64,000 nucleotides of DNA, taken from Ramlibacter sp. Leaf400 (lineage in GTDB: Bacteria > Pseudomonadota > Gammaproteobacteria > Burkholderiales > Burkholderiaceae_C). Under the pieces are notes generated by a model, which was not told the DNA's origin, searched no databases, and saw only the letters and a program-made list of their open reading frames with translations. Positions 26,232 through 34,279 of this stretch are shown here, one piece after another. The position numbers and the translations under genes were made by a program. Position 1 is the stretch's first letter. The number at the start of each line of letters is the position of its first letter. The stretch is taken from the NCBI RefSeq assembly GCF_001424545.1, contig NZ_LMQL01000014.1, positions 1-64,000 on the forward strand. Reading direction: 5' to 3'.

Positions 26232-27275
26232 ATGTTCCCGAAGAACGCCTGGTACGTCGCCTGCACCCCCGACGAGATCGATGCCAAGCCCCTGGGCCGC
26301 ACCGTCTGCAACGAGAAGATCGTGTTCTACCGGCCGCAGGAGGGCCAGGTGGCGGCGGTCGAGGATTTCTGTCCGCACCGCGGCGCGCAGCTCTCGCTGG
26401 GACGCGTCTGCGAAGGCAACCTGGTCTGCGGCTACCACGGCCTGGTGATGGGCTGCGACGGCAAGACCGTCTCCATGCCCGGCCAGCGCGTGCAGGGCTT
26501 TCCGAAGATCCGCGCCTACCCGGTGGTCGAGCGCCACGGCTTCGTCTGGGTCTGGCCGGGCGACGCGGCGCAGGCCGATCCCGCCAAGATCCATCCGCTG
26601 GAATGGGCCGACAACCCGGACTGGGCCTACGGCGGCGGCCTGTACCACATCCAGTGCGACTACCGCCTGATGGTGGACAACCTGATGGACCTGACGCACG
26701 AGACCTACGTGCACGCCACCAGCATCGGCCAGAAGGAGATCGACGAATCCCCCGTCACCACCAAGACCGAGGGCGACCGCGTCGTCACCAGCCGCTTCAT
26801 GGACAACGTGATGGCCCCGCCCTTCTGGCGCGCCAACCTGCGCGGCAACCACCTGGCCGACGACGTGCCGGTGGACCGCTGGCAGGTCTGCCATTTCGTG
26901 CCGCCCAGCCACGTGATGATCGAGGTGGGCGTGGCGCACGCCGGCAAGGGCGGCTACCACGCCGATCCCAAGGACAAGGTCTACAGCATCGTGGTGGACT
27001 TCCTCACGCCCGAGACCGACACCACCATGTGGTACTTCTGGGGCATGGCGCGCAACTTCAACCCCAAGGACCGCAACCTCACGGCGCAGATCCGGGAAGG
27101 CCAGGGCAAGGTGTTCGCCGAAGACACGGCGGTGCTGGAGGCCCAGCAGCGCAACCTGAGCGCGTACCCGGGGCGCAAGCTGCTGATGCTCAACATCGAC
27201 GCGGGCGGCGTGCAGGCGCGCCGCATCATCGACCGGCTGGTCGCTCAGGAACAACCGGCGCAACTGGCGGCATGA
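26232..27275 (+). CDS. vanA: Vanillate O-demethylase oxygenase subunit
   Basis: The 347-residue Rieske oxygenase has the [2Fe-2S] ligands C47-x-H49 and C66-x2-H69, and the mononuclear iron site N150-x5-H156-x4-H161 in VDNLMDLTHETYVHA. It removes the methoxy methyl group of vanillate as formaldehyde, giving protocatechuate, using electrons from VanB. The ATG at 26232 gives MFPKNAWYVACTPDEI, the usual VanA N-terminus. vanB follows seven bases later. Confidence 0.94.
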   Translation: MFPKNAWYVACTPDEIDAKPLGRTVCNEKIVFYRPQEGQVAAVEDFCPHRGAQLSLGRVCEGNLVCGYHGLVMGCDGKTVSMPGQRVQGFPKIRAYPVVERHGFVWVWPGDAAQADPAKIHPLEWADNPDWAYGGGLYHIQCDYRLMVDNLMDLTHETYVHATSIGQKEIDESPVTTKTEGDRVVTSRFMDNVMAPPFWRANLRGNHLADDVPVDRWQVCHFVPPSHVMIEVGVAHAGKGGYHADPKDKVYSIVVDFLTPETDTTMWYFWGMARNFNPKDRNLTAQIREGQGKVFAEDTAVLEAQQRNLSAYPGRKLLMLNIDAGGVQARRIIDRLVAQEQPAQLAA

Positions 27276-27282
27276 TTGGCGT

Positions 27283-28239
27283 ATGAGCGATCTGACCGTC
27301 AAGGTGCTGAGCAAGCGCCAGGAAGCCCAGGACATCGCCAGCTTCGAGCTGGGCCGCGAGGACGGCGGGCCGCTGCCCGCCTTCAGCGCCGGTTCTCACG
27401 TGGACGTGCACGTGCCCGGCGGGCTGGTGCGCCAGTACTCGCTGTGCAACGACGCCGGCGAGACGCACCGCTACCGCATCGCGGTGCTGCGCGACGCCAA
27501 GACGCGCGGCGGCTCCGCCGGCATGCACGACACCGTGAAGGAAGGCGACCTGATCACCATCAGCGAGCCGCGCAACCATTTCGCGCTGGTGCATGCGCAG
27601 CGCACCGTGCTGCTGGCCGGCGGCATCGGCATCACGCCGCTGCTGTGCATGGCGCAGCGGCTGCATGCAATCGACTCGGACTTCGACCTGCACTACTGCA
27701 CGCGCTCGGCCGAGCGCACCGCCTTCCGCGACGAGATCCTGGCCGCGCCGTTCGCCGGCCGGGTGAAGTTCCACTTCGACGACGGCGACAGCAAGCAGAA
27801 GCTCGACCTGCTCGACGCGCTGGGCAAGCAGGACCCGGGCACGCACCTGTACGTGTGCGGGCCCACCGGCTTCATCGAGCACGTGACCCAGACGGCCCAG
27901 GGCCTGGGCTGGACGGCCGGGCAGATCCACCTGGAGTACTTCGGCGCGGCGCCGCAGGACACCACGGGCGACCGCCCGTTCGAGGTGAAGCTGGCCAGCA
28001 GCGGCAAGCTGGTCCCGGTGGCCGCCGACCAGACCGTGGTGCAGGCGCTCGCCGCCCACGGCGTGGAGGTGCTCACCTCCTGCGAGCAGGGCGTGTGCGG
28101 CACCTGCATCACGCGCGTGCTGGACGGCGAATGCGACCACCGCGACCTGTACTTCACCGACGAGGAGAAGGCCCGGCACGACCAGTTCACGCCGTGCTGC
28201 TCGCGGGCGAAGAGCTCGGTGCTGGTGCTGGACCTGTGA
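27283..28239 (+). CDS. vanB: Vanillate O-demethylase reductase subunit
   Basis: The 318-residue protein is a phthalate-dioxygenase-reductase type enzyme: a flavin-binding RQYSLCN segment (residues 50-56), the NAD-binding GGIGITPLL (113-121) and a C-terminal plant-type ferredoxin with C267-x4-C272-x2-C275-x29-C305. It passes electrons from NADH to VanA. A REP-like element separates it from the MetE-like gene. Confidence 0.94.
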   Translation: MSDLTVKVLSKRQEAQDIASFELGREDGGPLPAFSAGSHVDVHVPGGLVRQYSLCNDAGETHRYRIAVLRDAKTRGGSAGMHDTVKEGDLITISEPRNHFALVHAQRTVLLAGGIGITPLLCMAQRLHAIDSDFDLHYCTRSAERTAFRDEILAAPFAGRVKFHFDDGDSKQKLDLLDALGKQDPGTHLYVCGPTGFIEHVTQTAQGLGWTAGQIHLEYFGAAPQDTTGDRPFEVKLASSGKLVPVAADQTVVQALAAHGVEVLTSCEQGVCGTCITRVLDGECDHRDLYFTDEEKARHDQFTPCCSRAKSSVLVLDL

Positions 28240-28267
28240 GGCCAGCCCGGCACCCCGCCACCCCCGC

Positions 28268-28354
28268 CGTCATTCCCGCGGAGGCGGGAATCCAGTGCGT
28301 CCGCCTTCAGCGGACTGCCGGAAGCCCTGGATCCCCGCCTGCGCGGGGATGACG
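28268..28354. repeat. REP-like dispersed palindrome, copy 3 (subtype A)
   Basis: An 87-bp copy between vanB and the MetE-like gene, bounded by cgtcattcccgcgg and cgcggggatgacg. Confidence 0.85.
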
Positions 28355-28383
28355 AATTCTTTCTTCCAAGGAGACCAACAACC

Positions 28384-29493
28384 ATGATGCAACTCCCCGC
28401 CCGCTACGACCACGTCGGCAGCTTCCTGCGGCCCAAGTACCTGCTGGAAGCGCGCGAGAAGAAGGCCCGCGGCGAGATCACCCCCGGGCAGCTGCGCGAG
28501 GTCGAGGACAAGGCGATCGCCGAGATCGTGAAGTTCCAGCAGGACATCGGCCTCAAGAGCATCACCGACGGCGAGTTCCGCCGCACGTACTTCCACATCG
28601 ACTTCCTCGAGCAGCTGGGCGGCGTGAAGACCGACATCCCGGTCACGATCAGGAAGCCCGACGGCACCGAGGAACTGGCCCCGCCGGTGATCCGCGTGAT
28701 CGACAAGGTGCGCCATGCCAGGGACATCCAGAAGGCCGACTTCGAGTACCTGAAGTCGCAGGTGGGACCGGGCCACACGCCCAAGGTGACCATCCCCTCG
28801 CCCACCATGCTGCACTTCCGCGGCGGCCGCGCCGGCATCAGCAAGCAGGCCTACCCGGAGCTGGACCCGACCTTCTACGACGACGTGGCCCAGGCCTACG
28901 GCGACGAGCTGCGCTCGCTGCACGCCGCCGGCTGCCGCTACGTCCAGATGGACGACACCAACCTGGCCTACCTGTGCGACGAAAAGATGCGCGAGGCGGC
29001 CCGCCAGCGCGGCGACGACCCCAACGAGCTGCCGCACCGCTACGCGAAGTTCATCAACAAGGTGGTGGCCCAGCGGCCGCAGGGGATGCTGCTGGCCATG
29101 CACCTGTGCCGCGGCAACTTCAAGAGCACGCACGCGGCGGCCGGCAACTACGAGCCGGTGGCCGAGGCGCTGCTCAAGGAGATGGACATCGACGCGTACT
29201 TCATGGAGTACGACGACGAGCGCTCCGGCGACTTCCGCCCGCTGCGCTACCTGCCCAAGGGCAAGACCGTGGTGCTGGGCCTGGTGACCACCAAGTTCGG
29301 CCAGCTGGAGGACAAGGACGCCCTCAAGCGCCGCATCGACGAGGCCGCGAAATACGCGCCGATGGAGCAGCTGGCCCTGTCGCCGCAGTGCGGCTTCTCC
29401 AGCACCGTGCACGGCAACAACATCGCGGTGGAAGACCAGCGCAACAAGCTGCGCCTGGTGGTGGAGACGGCGCAGGAGATGTGGGGCGCCTGA
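28384..29493 (+). CDS. MetE C-terminal-domain-like methyltransferase
   Basis: The 369-residue protein corresponds to the catalytic half of cobalamin-independent methionine synthase. Probable zinc ligands are in MHLCRGNF (His-x-Cys) and LSPQCGFSS (Cys). The N-terminal MetE half is absent, as in MetE-like proteins of unknown methyl acceptor or donor. It follows vanAB on the same strand across a repeat. A link to one-carbon metabolism from demethylation is possible but not shown, since VanAB yields formaldehyde and not methylfolate. Confidence 0.82.
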   Translation: MMQLPARYDHVGSFLRPKYLLEAREKKARGEITPGQLREVEDKAIAEIVKFQQDIGLKSITDGEFRRTYFHIDFLEQLGGVKTDIPVTIRKPDGTEELAPPVIRVIDKVRHARDIQKADFEYLKSQVGPGHTPKVTIPSPTMLHFRGGRAGISKQAYPELDPTFYDDVAQAYGDELRSLHAAGCRYVQMDDTNLAYLCDEKMREAARQRGDDPNELPHRYAKFINKVVAQRPQGMLLAMHLCRGNFKSTHAAAGNYEPVAEALLKEMDIDAYFMEYDDERSGDFRPLRYLPKGKTVVLGLVTTKFGQLEDKDALKRRIDEAAKYAPMEQLALSPQCGFSSTVHGNNIAVEDQRNKLRLVVETAQEMWGA

Positions 29494-29604
29494 CGGCGCA
29501 AGCCGTCATGCGTGGGGCGACTGACGGCGCAAGCCGTCATGCGTGGGGCGACTGACGGCGCAAGCCGTCATGCGTGGGGCGGCTGACGGCGCAAGCTGTC
29601 ATGC
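29490..29604. repeat. Tandem 31-bp hairpin repeats
   Basis: Three full units starting at 29490, 29521 and 29552 and a partial fourth at 29583 each contain tgacggc-gcaa-gccgtca, a 7-bp stem closed by a GNRA-type GCAA loop. The stop codon of the MetE-like gene lies inside the first unit. The fourth unit runs into a half copy of the dispersed REP-like element (about 29597-29625). Confidence 0.9.
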
Positions 29605-29729
29605 CCGCGGAGGCGGGCATCCAGTGCTTCCGCTCCCGGCTTTACCCGCCGAAACACCTGAGAGCACGCCGGCCACAAGCTGTTCACCTGCGGCTGCGCC
29701 AATCGAGGCTTCCTGATCCGGAGGCTTCG

Positions 29730-29927
29730 ATGAAGAGAACCCTGTTGCTGCTGGCCGCCGTGTGCGGCGTCTTCGCCCTGGCGGGCTGCGTCGGCTTCGT
29801 GCCGGTGCCGGCCGGCCCCGAAGTGGTCTACCAGAACAGCCCGCCGCCGCGCGCGTACCGCGACCGGGACGGCGACGGCGTGCCCAACCGCTACGACCGG
29901 CGGCCGAACAACCCGTACCGGTATTGA
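29730..29927 (+). CDS. Small lipoprotein with Asp-rich DxDGDG motif
   Basis: The 65-residue protein has a lipoprotein leader (MKRTLLLLAAVCGVFALAGC) with lipobox LAGC. The mature part is short, Pro-rich and ends with YRDRDGDGVPNRYDRRPNNP, which resembles a calcium-binding thrombospondin type 3 loop. A ggaggc site precedes the ATG. Function unknown; attachment to a membrane is predicted. Confidence 0.75.
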   Translation: MKRTLLLLAAVCGVFALAGCVGFVPVPAGPEVVYQNSPPPRAYRDRDGDGVPNRYDRRPNNPYRY

Positions 29928-29972
29928 TCGAGGCTCCCTCCCCCTCCGGGAGAGGAAGAAGACGGGCCAGAC

Positions 29973-30059
29973 CGTCATTCCCGCGAAGGCGGGAATCCAG
30001 TGCTTTCGGAAGTCCGCTGAAGGCGGACGCTCTGGATCCCCGCCTACGCGGGGATGACG
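29973..30059. repeat. REP-like dispersed palindrome, copy 4 (subtype A)
   Basis: An 87-bp copy between the small lipoprotein gene and the convergent Bug gene. Confidence 0.85.
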
Positions 30060-30060
30060 G

Positions 30061-30108
30061 CGCGCGCTTGCTGCGGCGCGCGCTTGCTGCGGCGCGCGCT
30101 TACTGCGG
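30061..30108. repeat. Three tandem 16-bp units overlapping a gene end
   Basis: Units of cgcgcgcttgctgcgg at 30061, 30077 and 30093. The third differs by one base (cttactg), which creates the TTA that is the stop codon of the minus-strand Bug gene. Confidence 0.9.
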
Positions 30109-31086
30109 CTCCAGCCCCACCTTCTTCACCAGCGCCGCGTACTTGGCCAGCTCACGCCGGAACGCGGCCTGGGCCTCCTCGGGGCTGCTGATGTTGATGG
30201 TGTTGCCCTGCTTGGCCATCGCCTCCTTCACGGCCGGATCGCTGAAGGCGGCCACGACGGCTTCGTGGTTCTTCTTCACCAGGGCCGGGCTCATGCCCTT
30301 GGGCCCGATCACGGCGAACCAGGCTTCGACCGCGAAGTTGGACAGGCCCTGTTCCGCGAAGGTCGGGATGTCGGGCGCGGCCGGGGTGCGCTGCGGCGTT
30401 AGCGTGCCGATCGCCTTGAGCGCCCCCTTCTGGATGTGCTGCTGCACGCTGGGCAGCGCGGCGACGGCGAAATCGATCTGGCCGCCCAGCAGGTCGGTCA
30501 CCATGGGGCCCACGCCCTTGTACGGGATGTGCTTGGCCTTCAGGCCTGCCGCGTCCAGGTAGAGCTCGCCGGCCAGGTGCAGGATGGTGCCGTTGCCGCC
30601 GGACCCGAAGTTCAGCGAGCCGGGCTGGCCCTTGAGCACCGCCGCGAACTCGCGATGGTTGGCCGCGGACACCTTGGCCGGGTTGGCCACCAGCACCATG
30701 GGCGTGGCGCCCACCACCGCGATCGGCGTGAAGTCGTTCGGCATGTCGAACGGCAGCGACTTGAGCACGCTGGGGAAGATCACCACGTTGTTGGACACCA
30801 CCGACAGCGTGCTGCCGTCCGGCTGCGAACGCGCCAGCGTCTGCAGGCCCACCACGCCGCCCGCGCCGGGCTGGTTCTCCACCACCACGTTGGCGTTGAG
30901 CGCCTTGGACAGCGCCGGCTGCGCGGCGCGGGTGATGGTGTCGACGCCGGAGCCGGTGGCATTGGGCAGGACGAACTTGACGGTGCCCGACTGCGCATGC
31001 ACGGCCAGCGGCCACAGGCCGGCGGCCAGGGTGGCGGCGGTGGCGGCGAGCACCGTGCGGCGCGGAAGTCTCGGATTGAAGCTCAT
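30100..31086 (-). CDS. Bug/TctC-family binding protein
   Basis: The 328-residue precursor begins MSFNPRLPRRTVLAATAATLAAGLWPLAVHAQ, a twin-arginine-like leader. It continues with Bug motifs VKFVLPNATGSGVDTITRAAQ and VVVENQPGAGGVVGLQTLA. It probably binds a carboxylate in the periplasm. It sits downstream of the CoA-transferase and lyase genes on the same strand, so its ligand may be the acid that those enzymes degrade (inference). A longer upstream open frame is a shadow of the CoA-transferase gene. Confidence 0.9.
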   Translation of the reverse strand: MSFNPRLPRRTVLAATAATLAAGLWPLAVHAQSGTVKFVLPNATGSGVDTITRAAQPALSKALNANVVVENQPGAGGVVGLQTLARSQPDGSTLSVVSNNVVIFPSVLKSLPFDMPNDFTPIAVVGATPMVLVANPAKVSAANHREFAAVLKGQPGSLNFGSGGNGTILHLAGELYLDAAGLKAKHIPYKGVGPMVTDLLGGQIDFAVAALPSVQQHIQKGALKAIGTLTPQRTPAAPDIPTFAEQGLSNFAVEAWFAVIGPKGMSPALVKKNHEAVVAAFSDPAVKEAMAKQGNTINISSPEEAQAAFRRELAKYAALVKKVGLEPQ

Positions 31087-31129
31087 GTTCTCTGTCTCCT
31101 TGGTTGGTTGAATCTCTTTCGCCGGATTC

Positions 31130-32332
31130 TCAGGCCACGACGTGCCGCGAGCGCAGCGCGGCGATGTCCCCGTCAGCGTAACCCAGTCCCTGCAGCAGCT
31201 CGTCGGTGTGCTCGCCCATGCGGGGCGGATCCAGCCGCACGCCCAGGCGCTGCCCTTCCATCGTGATCGGGCACAGCGCGGCGCGGGCGGTGCTGCCGGC
31301 CAGCGGGCCGTCGGGCAGGCGCACGTCGGCCAGGCCGCCGGTGGCCAGGAGGTGCGGGTCGTCGAACAGTTCCTCGGGCTTGCGGATCGGCGCGAACGGC
31401 AGGCCATGCTTCTCGAAGATCGCCGCCAGCTCGGCGGCCGGGCGGCCGGCCAGCCGCTCGCGCAGCATCGGCAGGAGCCGCGGCCGCTGGCGCACGCGGT
31501 CGTTGTTGGTGGTGAAGGTGGGCTCGTCCAGCAGGTCCTCGAAGCCCAGCGCCGAGCAGAACACCTTCCACTGCGCGTCGCTGACCGCGGCCAGGAAGAT
31601 CTGTTCGCCATCCTTGACGGTGAAGACGTCGTACACCGCCCAGGCCGAGATGCGTTCGGGCATGGGCGCGGCGGGCTGGCCGGTGATGGCGTACTGCAGC
31701 ATGTGCTGGCCGACCAGGAACACGTTGTTCTCGAACAGCGCGCTCTGCACCTCCTGGCCGCGGCCGGTGATGCCGCGCTGCACCAGCGCGCCCAGCGCGC
31801 CGATGGCGCCGAACATGCCGCCCATGATGTCGTTGACGCTGGTGCCCGCGCGCAGCGGATCGCCCGGGCGCCCGGTCATGTAGGCCAGGCCGCCCATCAT
31901 CTGCACCACCTCGTCCAGCGCCGTGCGGTGCTCGTACGGCCCGGGCAGGAAGCCCTTGTGGCTGACGTAGATGAGGCGCGGGTTGTCCTTCGACAGGCTG
32001 GCGTAGTCCAGCCCGTACTTGTCCATGGTGCGGGGCTTGAAGTTCTCCGCCACCACGTCGGCCGTGGCGCACAGGCGCCGTGCGATCTCGGCGCCGTCGG
32101 TGCTGCGCAGGTCGATCGCGATGCTCTTCTTGTTGCGGTTGAACATGGGGAAGAAGCCCGCGCCCGCGCCCAGCAGGTGGCGCGTGCGGTCGCCGTCGAT
32201 CGGCTCGACCTTGATGACCTCGGCGCCCATGTCGGCCAGCACCATCCCGCAGGTGGGGCCCATGACCATGTGGGTGAACTCGACCACGCGAAGGCCGGCC
32301 AGGGGCTGCGGCGCCAGGGACGGCGCGCTCAT
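31130..32332 (-). CDS. Class III (CaiB/BaiF) CoA-transferase
   Basis: The 400-residue protein has the family opening LAGLRVVEFTHMVMGPTCGMVLADMGAEVIKVEP and DVVAENFKPRTMDKYGLDY. It moves CoA between carboxylic acids. In the region where the family normally has the catalytic Asp, I read VQSALFENNVFL, so Glu may replace it; this alignment was made by eye. It overlaps the upstream lyase gene by four bases (ATGA), consistent with a joint pathway in which an acid is activated and then cleaved. Confidence 0.9.
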   Translation of the reverse strand: MSAPSLAPQPLAGLRVVEFTHMVMGPTCGMVLADMGAEVIKVEPIDGDRTRHLLGAGAGFFPMFNRNKKSIAIDLRSTDGAEIARRLCATADVVAENFKPRTMDKYGLDYASLSKDNPRLIYVSHKGFLPGPYEHRTALDEVVQMMGGLAYMTGRPGDPLRAGTSVNDIMGGMFGAIGALGALVQRGITGRGQEVQSALFENNVFLVGQHMLQYAITGQPAAPMPERISAWAVYDVFTVKDGEQIFLAAVSDAQWKVFCSALGFEDLLDEPTFTTNNDRVRQRPRLLPMLRERLAGRPAAELAAIFEKHGLPFAPIRKPEELFDDPHLLATGGLADVRLPDGPLAGSTARAALCPITMEGQRLGVRLDPPRMGEHTDELLQGLGYADGDIAALRSRHVVA

Positions 32333-33285
32333 GCGGCCACCTCCTCGCGCAGCGTCTTCGGAAGGCCCGCGCGCCAGATCGACCCGTGCAGCGGCTCGCC
32401 CTCCAGCCAGCGCGCCAGCTTGCCGCGCAGCGCCAGCAGCGCGTCGAAGTCCAGCCCCGTCTCGATGCCCATGCTGGCGAGCATATAGGCCAGGTCCTCG
32501 GTGGCGACGTTGCCGCTCGCGCCCGGCGCGTGCGGGCAGCCGCCGATGCCGCCCAGGCAGGCGTCGAAGCGCCGGATGCCCAGCCGCAGCGCGGCGTAGC
32601 AGTTGGCTAGGCCCAGGCCCCGCGTGTCGTGGAAGTGCGCGGTGGCCAGCCGGTCGCCGGCCACCCGCAGCACCTGCTCGAACAGGCGGCTCACCATCGC
32701 CGGGTCGGCATAGCCCACGGTGTCGGCCAGGCCCACGCGGTCGACGCCGGCGTCGAGCACCGCGGCCACCAGCCGCACCACCTCGGCCGGGCGGACCTCG
32801 CCCTGGATCGTGCAGCCGAAGGCGGTGCTGATGCCCACCTCCAGCAGGGTGCGCGACCCCGCGGCATCGCGCGCCGCGCGGATGCGGCCGATGTCCGCCA
32901 CCACCTCGTCCGGCGTCTTGCGCAGGTTGGCCAGGCTGTGCTGGTGGCTGGCCGACAGCGGCAGCAGCATGGCGTGCGCCTCCTCGGCGATGGCGCGCTC
33001 GGCGCCCTTGAGGTTGGGCACCAGCACGGAGGCGACGACGCCGGGCAGGGTCTTGGCGAAGGCCAGGACTTCGGCGGTGTCGGCCAGCTGCGGCAACAGG
33101 CGGGCCGGCACGAAGGAGCCGATCTCCAGTTCGCGCTGGCCCGCGGCGTAGGCGTCGCGGATCCATTCGAGCTTGGCCGCGGTGGGCACCGTGCGGGCGA
33201 CGATCTGCAGGCCGTCGCGCAGGCCCACTTCGCGGACCACGACCTGGTGCGGCAGGCCGTCGGGGGTGAGGGCTTGGTCATTCAT
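32329..33285 (-). CDS. HMG-CoA lyase-like protein
   Basis: The 318-residue DRE-TIM enzyme starts MNDQALTPDGLPHQVVVREVGLRDGLQ. It carries the metal ligands in HFHDTRGLGLAN and the active-site cysteine loop GGIGGCPHAPGASGNVATED. Family members cleave 3-hydroxy-3-methylglutaryl-CoA or related tertiary hydroxyacyl-CoAs such as citramalyl-CoA. The CoA-transferase gene that follows and the divergent aconitase-like gene make a branched C5-C6 acid route more likely than leucine breakdown (inference). Confidence 0.88.
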   Translation of the reverse strand: MNDQALTPDGLPHQVVVREVGLRDGLQIVARTVPTAAKLEWIRDAYAAGQRELEIGSFVPARLLPQLADTAEVLAFAKTLPGVVASVLVPNLKGAERAIAEEAHAMLLPLSASHQHSLANLRKTPDEVVADIGRIRAARDAAGSRTLLEVGISTAFGCTIQGEVRPAEVVRLVAAVLDAGVDRVGLADTVGYADPAMVSRLFEQVLRVAGDRLATAHFHDTRGLGLANCYAALRLGIRRFDACLGGIGGCPHAPGASGNVATEDLAYMLASMGIETGLDFDALLALRGKLARWLEGEPLHGSIWRAGLPKTLREEVAA

Positions 33286-33320
33286 GGGGGCAAGTCTAGA
33301 ATTTCCGGATCGACACGGCA

Positions 33321-33333
33321 TCTCAAAATGAGA
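33321..33333. promoter_or_regulatory. Candidate LysR box TCTCAAAATGAGA
   Basis: A perfect dyad with the T-N11-A form of LysR operators, located in the 85-bp gap between the divergent lyase and LysR genes. Confidence 0.65.
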
Positions 33334-33370
33334 AGCCTAACGTTCCATCCAGGAATACCTGAAAAGCCGC

Positions 33371-34279
33371 GTGCGCGACCTCGACCTGACCACCCTTCGC
33401 CTGTTCGTCTCCGTCTGCGAGACCGGGAACATCGCGCGTGCCGGCGAGCGGGCCAGCATCGTCGGCTCGGCCATCAGCAAGCGGCTGGCCCAGCTGGAGG
33501 ACCAGCTGGGCACGCCGCTCCTGGTGCGCAAGCGCCACGGCGTGGTGCCCACCTCGGCCGGCCACACGCTGCTGGAGCACGCCCGCGCCATGCTGGACAG
33601 CGCCGCCCGCATCGAGCACGACATGCAGAACTACGCGGGCGGCGCGCGCGGCCAGGTGCGCATCCTTGCCTCCGTGTCGGCGATGACCGAATCGCTGGCC
33701 GACGACGTCGCGGCCTTCCTGCGGCAGCCGGCGCACCGCGACATCCAGGTGGACATCGAGGAGCGCGTCAGCCCCGAGATCGTGCGCGGCGTGCGCGAGG
33801 GCCTCGCCTCGCTGGGCGTGTGCTGGGACGCGGCCGAGCTGGGCGCGCTGCAGTCGCAGCCGTACCGCAACGACCACCTGTGCATCGTGGTGCCGCCCGG
33901 GCATCCGCTGGAAGGGCGCAAGTCGCTGCGCTTCGAGCAGACGCTGGACTACGAGCACGTCAGCCTGCCCGTCAACAGCGCGGTGCAGGTCATGCTGCAG
34001 CGGCAGGCCGCACGGCTGGGCCGGCCGTTGCGGCATCGCGTGGTCGTCTCCAATTTCGAGGCGGCGCTGCGCGTGGTGCGGGCGGGGCTGGCCATCAGCC
34101 TGGTGCCGCGCGAAGTCACCGAACTGCAGACCGCGGCCTACGGGCTGCGCACCATTCCGCTGGCCGAGCCCTGGGCCCAGAGGCGGTTCATCATCTGTTT
34201 CCGCGACGCGGGATCGCTCTCGCCGGCAGCCCAGCTGCTGGTGGAGCACCTCGCGACGCCACAACCCTCTTCGCCATGA
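33371..34279 (+). CDS. LysR-family regulator
   Basis: The 302-residue protein has a winged helix at the N-terminus (LDLTTLRLFVSVCETGNIARAGERASIVGSAISKRLAQLE) and an effector domain. The start is GTG at 33371. It is divergent from the lyase/CoA-transferase/Bug operon and overlaps the aconitase-family gene by four bases (ATGA), so it probably controls both directions. Confidence 0.88.
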   Translation: MRDLDLTTLRLFVSVCETGNIARAGERASIVGSAISKRLAQLEDQLGTPLLVRKRHGVVPTSAGHTLLEHARAMLDSAARIEHDMQNYAGGARGQVRILASVSAMTESLADDVAAFLRQPAHRDIQVDIEERVSPEIVRGVREGLASLGVCWDAAELGALQSQPYRNDHLCIVVPPGHPLEGRKSLRFEQTLDYEHVSLPVNSAVQVMLQRQAARLGRPLRHRVVVSNFEAALRVVRAGLAISLVPREVTELQTAAYGLRTIPLAEPWAQRRFIICFRDAGSLSPAAQLLVEHLATPQPSSP

